DNA from: Flaccisagitta enflata | Lineage: Eukaryota; Chaetognatha; Sagittoidea; Aphragmophora | Direction of reading: 5' to 3' | Assembly (NCBI GenBank): GCA_965153355.1 | Contig: OZ231126.1 | Location: forward strand, 18,538,001 to 18,602,000 | DNA: 64,000 nucleotides | In this document: positions 62,311 to 64,000 of the stretch, piece by piece | Position numbering within the stretch: the stretch's first letter is position 1 | How the letters are laid out: each line of letters starts with the position of its first letter | Position numbers and translations under genes: made by a program | Notes under the pieces: model-generated | What the model was told of the DNA's origin: nothing | What the model saw: the letters and a program-made list of their open reading frames with translations, nothing else | Databases searched by the model: none

Positions 62311-63624
62311 GACAGATGGACGGTAGCTTGTACCGAAATGACAATAAACAATAAAATCAGAATTCTACAAGTAGTTCTTGTTGTGGGGCTGTCTTGGGCT
62401 TCTAATGACATTAATTTCAGTTCGAAAATTTTGCATCTTGCTGGCCGCGCCTTACCTTGAAATTTCCTTTAGCCTATAGGAAACCAAAAAATACAAGTTA
62501 CTAAAATCCCATTTTTGACTGCGTATTTGAAATCTGCATGAAAAACTGATAATTGAAAAATTCCTTTCCTTTTTCAAATTCTTTCAGGATCATAGTCAAA
62601 AATTCATCTTGAAAGATATGACAAAAGAGTAAATTCAACGATTTACAAAAAGAAATAAAAGAAAGGTAAGTTTTTGCAAACTTATTATTATTCTGGCACC
62701 TTTAGTTAGAATATTGAAAAAGGCACTAAGTTAACAGTTTACTATACAGGCTAAAATCTACTGTCCAAAACACATATTCAAAGCACTTTGAAATTTTTGG
62801 TTCCCTATAGAGGTAGGTTTTACCAAGGTGGGGGCAGGAAAGCAAGTAGGATTTGATAGCAAAGCTGATCTTAACAGAATCTCCAGACAACCACAACGCA
62901 AAGTGCATATTGGAATGCCGTTATCACTTGTCATTTTAAGTACAAGCTAATGGACGGTCAAATCAGAGTGTAGAGACGCATATCACGTGACTAAAAACGA
63001 CTTAAAATCTATGAGAAAATTTAACTACTGCCCATGTGGTAACCAGTGGTGCAATCAGCACATCTAGATTTTGATGCGTCACAAGCAGCTACCCTAGGGA
63101 TCATTCAGGCATCATTGAAAATGATAGTGATAAAATGACCAACTAACCAGAAACGTAGTAGGTTGAAGTTCTTTCCCACAGCGTCACCATACATAGACAA
63201 AGACAGCTTTGAGTGCCCTGAGCCGCGACTGATGCAGAAGTGTCATATACCACTTGGGGAACACCAATCACCCACTGGGAATTTTTTTCGAAGGCAAAAA
63301 AGTGATTTTTCCTTGTTAATACGCAACTCCTCTTTTGATAAGATGTTGGTTTAATTCAATTGCCTTTTTTCAGAATGAAACTTAATTTGTTCAGCAACCC
63401 CTTGACCGATTAAGTTGAAATTTTACATGAATCAACGTCTTAAAAAATGTTGTCAAACAAGTCCAATCCCAGCATTGTGGCTTTACTAGAGGATGATTTA
63501 TGATTTTCTAAAGATTTAAAAAATGTAACGATTTAAGCTAGAAGCTTTTGTATTCATTCTTCTCATCAAAGTGATATTAATAGAAAATTTGCTTTAGATA
63601 ACATGAATTGAATATGAATATGAA

Positions 63625-63998
63625 ATACAAGGTTGTAAACACAGCTACCAAATTCATGTGGGTGGGCAGGGGCAGTGATAAGAAAGGCTAACCCAAGCAT
63701 TTGGGCCGGAGCAATAACACAATAACTATGTAGCCAAGAATAGCTAACACAGACTTGAATAGCAGGGCCAGCCTGACATCTCACGCAGCCAGCAGGCTGG
63801 ATGCCACGGCTGATCGGCTGCCTGGTGTGCCCGGGTGGGCAGGTGCAGTGCTGGAGAAGGTCACTAGAGCATCTGGGCAGGAGCTGTATGCTCAAAAAAC
63901 TCAAAAACAATGAAAAAGTAAAAAGGGGACCGACCGACCAACCAACCAATGGACCGACATAGCGGGGTGTAAAGTTGTGTAGCACACGACTGAAAATT
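63625..63998 (-). mobile_element. Two overlapping family A fragments, reverse
   Basis: AAGGTTGTAAACACAGCTACC with GTGGGTGGGCAGGGGCAG, then a second GGTGGGCAGGTGCAG block, GACCGACCAACC units, GCGGGGTGTAAAGTTGTGTA and CACACGACTGAAAA at the window's end. Confidence 0.6.
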
Positions 63999-64000
63999 GT

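Overview
The window is a stretch of animal nuclear DNA. It holds spliced genes with GT-AG introns and metazoan-only protein families (tropomyosin, TACC), and it has no operons or bacterial signals. The species cannot be named from this sequence. The tropomyosins are divergent from the vertebrate pattern, which suits an invertebrate. Most of the window is introns and intergenic DNA packed with microsatellites, foldback (palindromic) transposons and a very abundant hairpin-ended short element.

Layout. (1) 159-5648, minus strand: 5' part of an NCOA5-like gene (seven exons, 309 codons, running off the left edge), whose product joins an hnRNP C-type RRM to the start of the NCOA5 domain. (2) 5649-10306: intergenic, with a compound microsatellite and a palindromic element. 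(3) 10307-14616, plus strand: tropomyosin gene 1, seven coding exons, 296 aa. (4) 14617-29180: gene-poor and repeat-rich, with a 320-bp satellite and at least seven foldback elements, several with clean target-site duplications. (5) 29181-37940, plus strand: tropomyosin gene 2, a tandem paralogue, also 296 aa. (6) Inside its first intron, on the opposite strand (29701-32233), four short exons with matching phases encode a small secreted precursor: signal peptide, acidic propeptide, dibasic site, strongly cationic amphipathic segment. No single long ORF shows it. (7) 38563-45130, minus strand: a TACC (transforming acidic coiled-coil) gene, five coding exons, 893 aa, tail-to-tail with tropomyosin 2. 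(8) 45131-64000: no convincing gene; transposon copies, simple repeats and one LINE relic.

The two tropomyosins should form actin-binding coiled coils in muscle or cytoskeleton. TACC acts at centrosomes and spindles, and the NCOA5-like protein is a nuclear RNA-binding or coregulator protein. These genes do not form a pathway; the tropomyosin pair is a local duplication. The points most worth following up are the nested secreted-peptide gene, the hairpin element whose two ends covary between copies, the conserved 12-residue N-terminal extension of both tropomyosins, and a misplaced truncated copy of the tropomyosin terminal exon.
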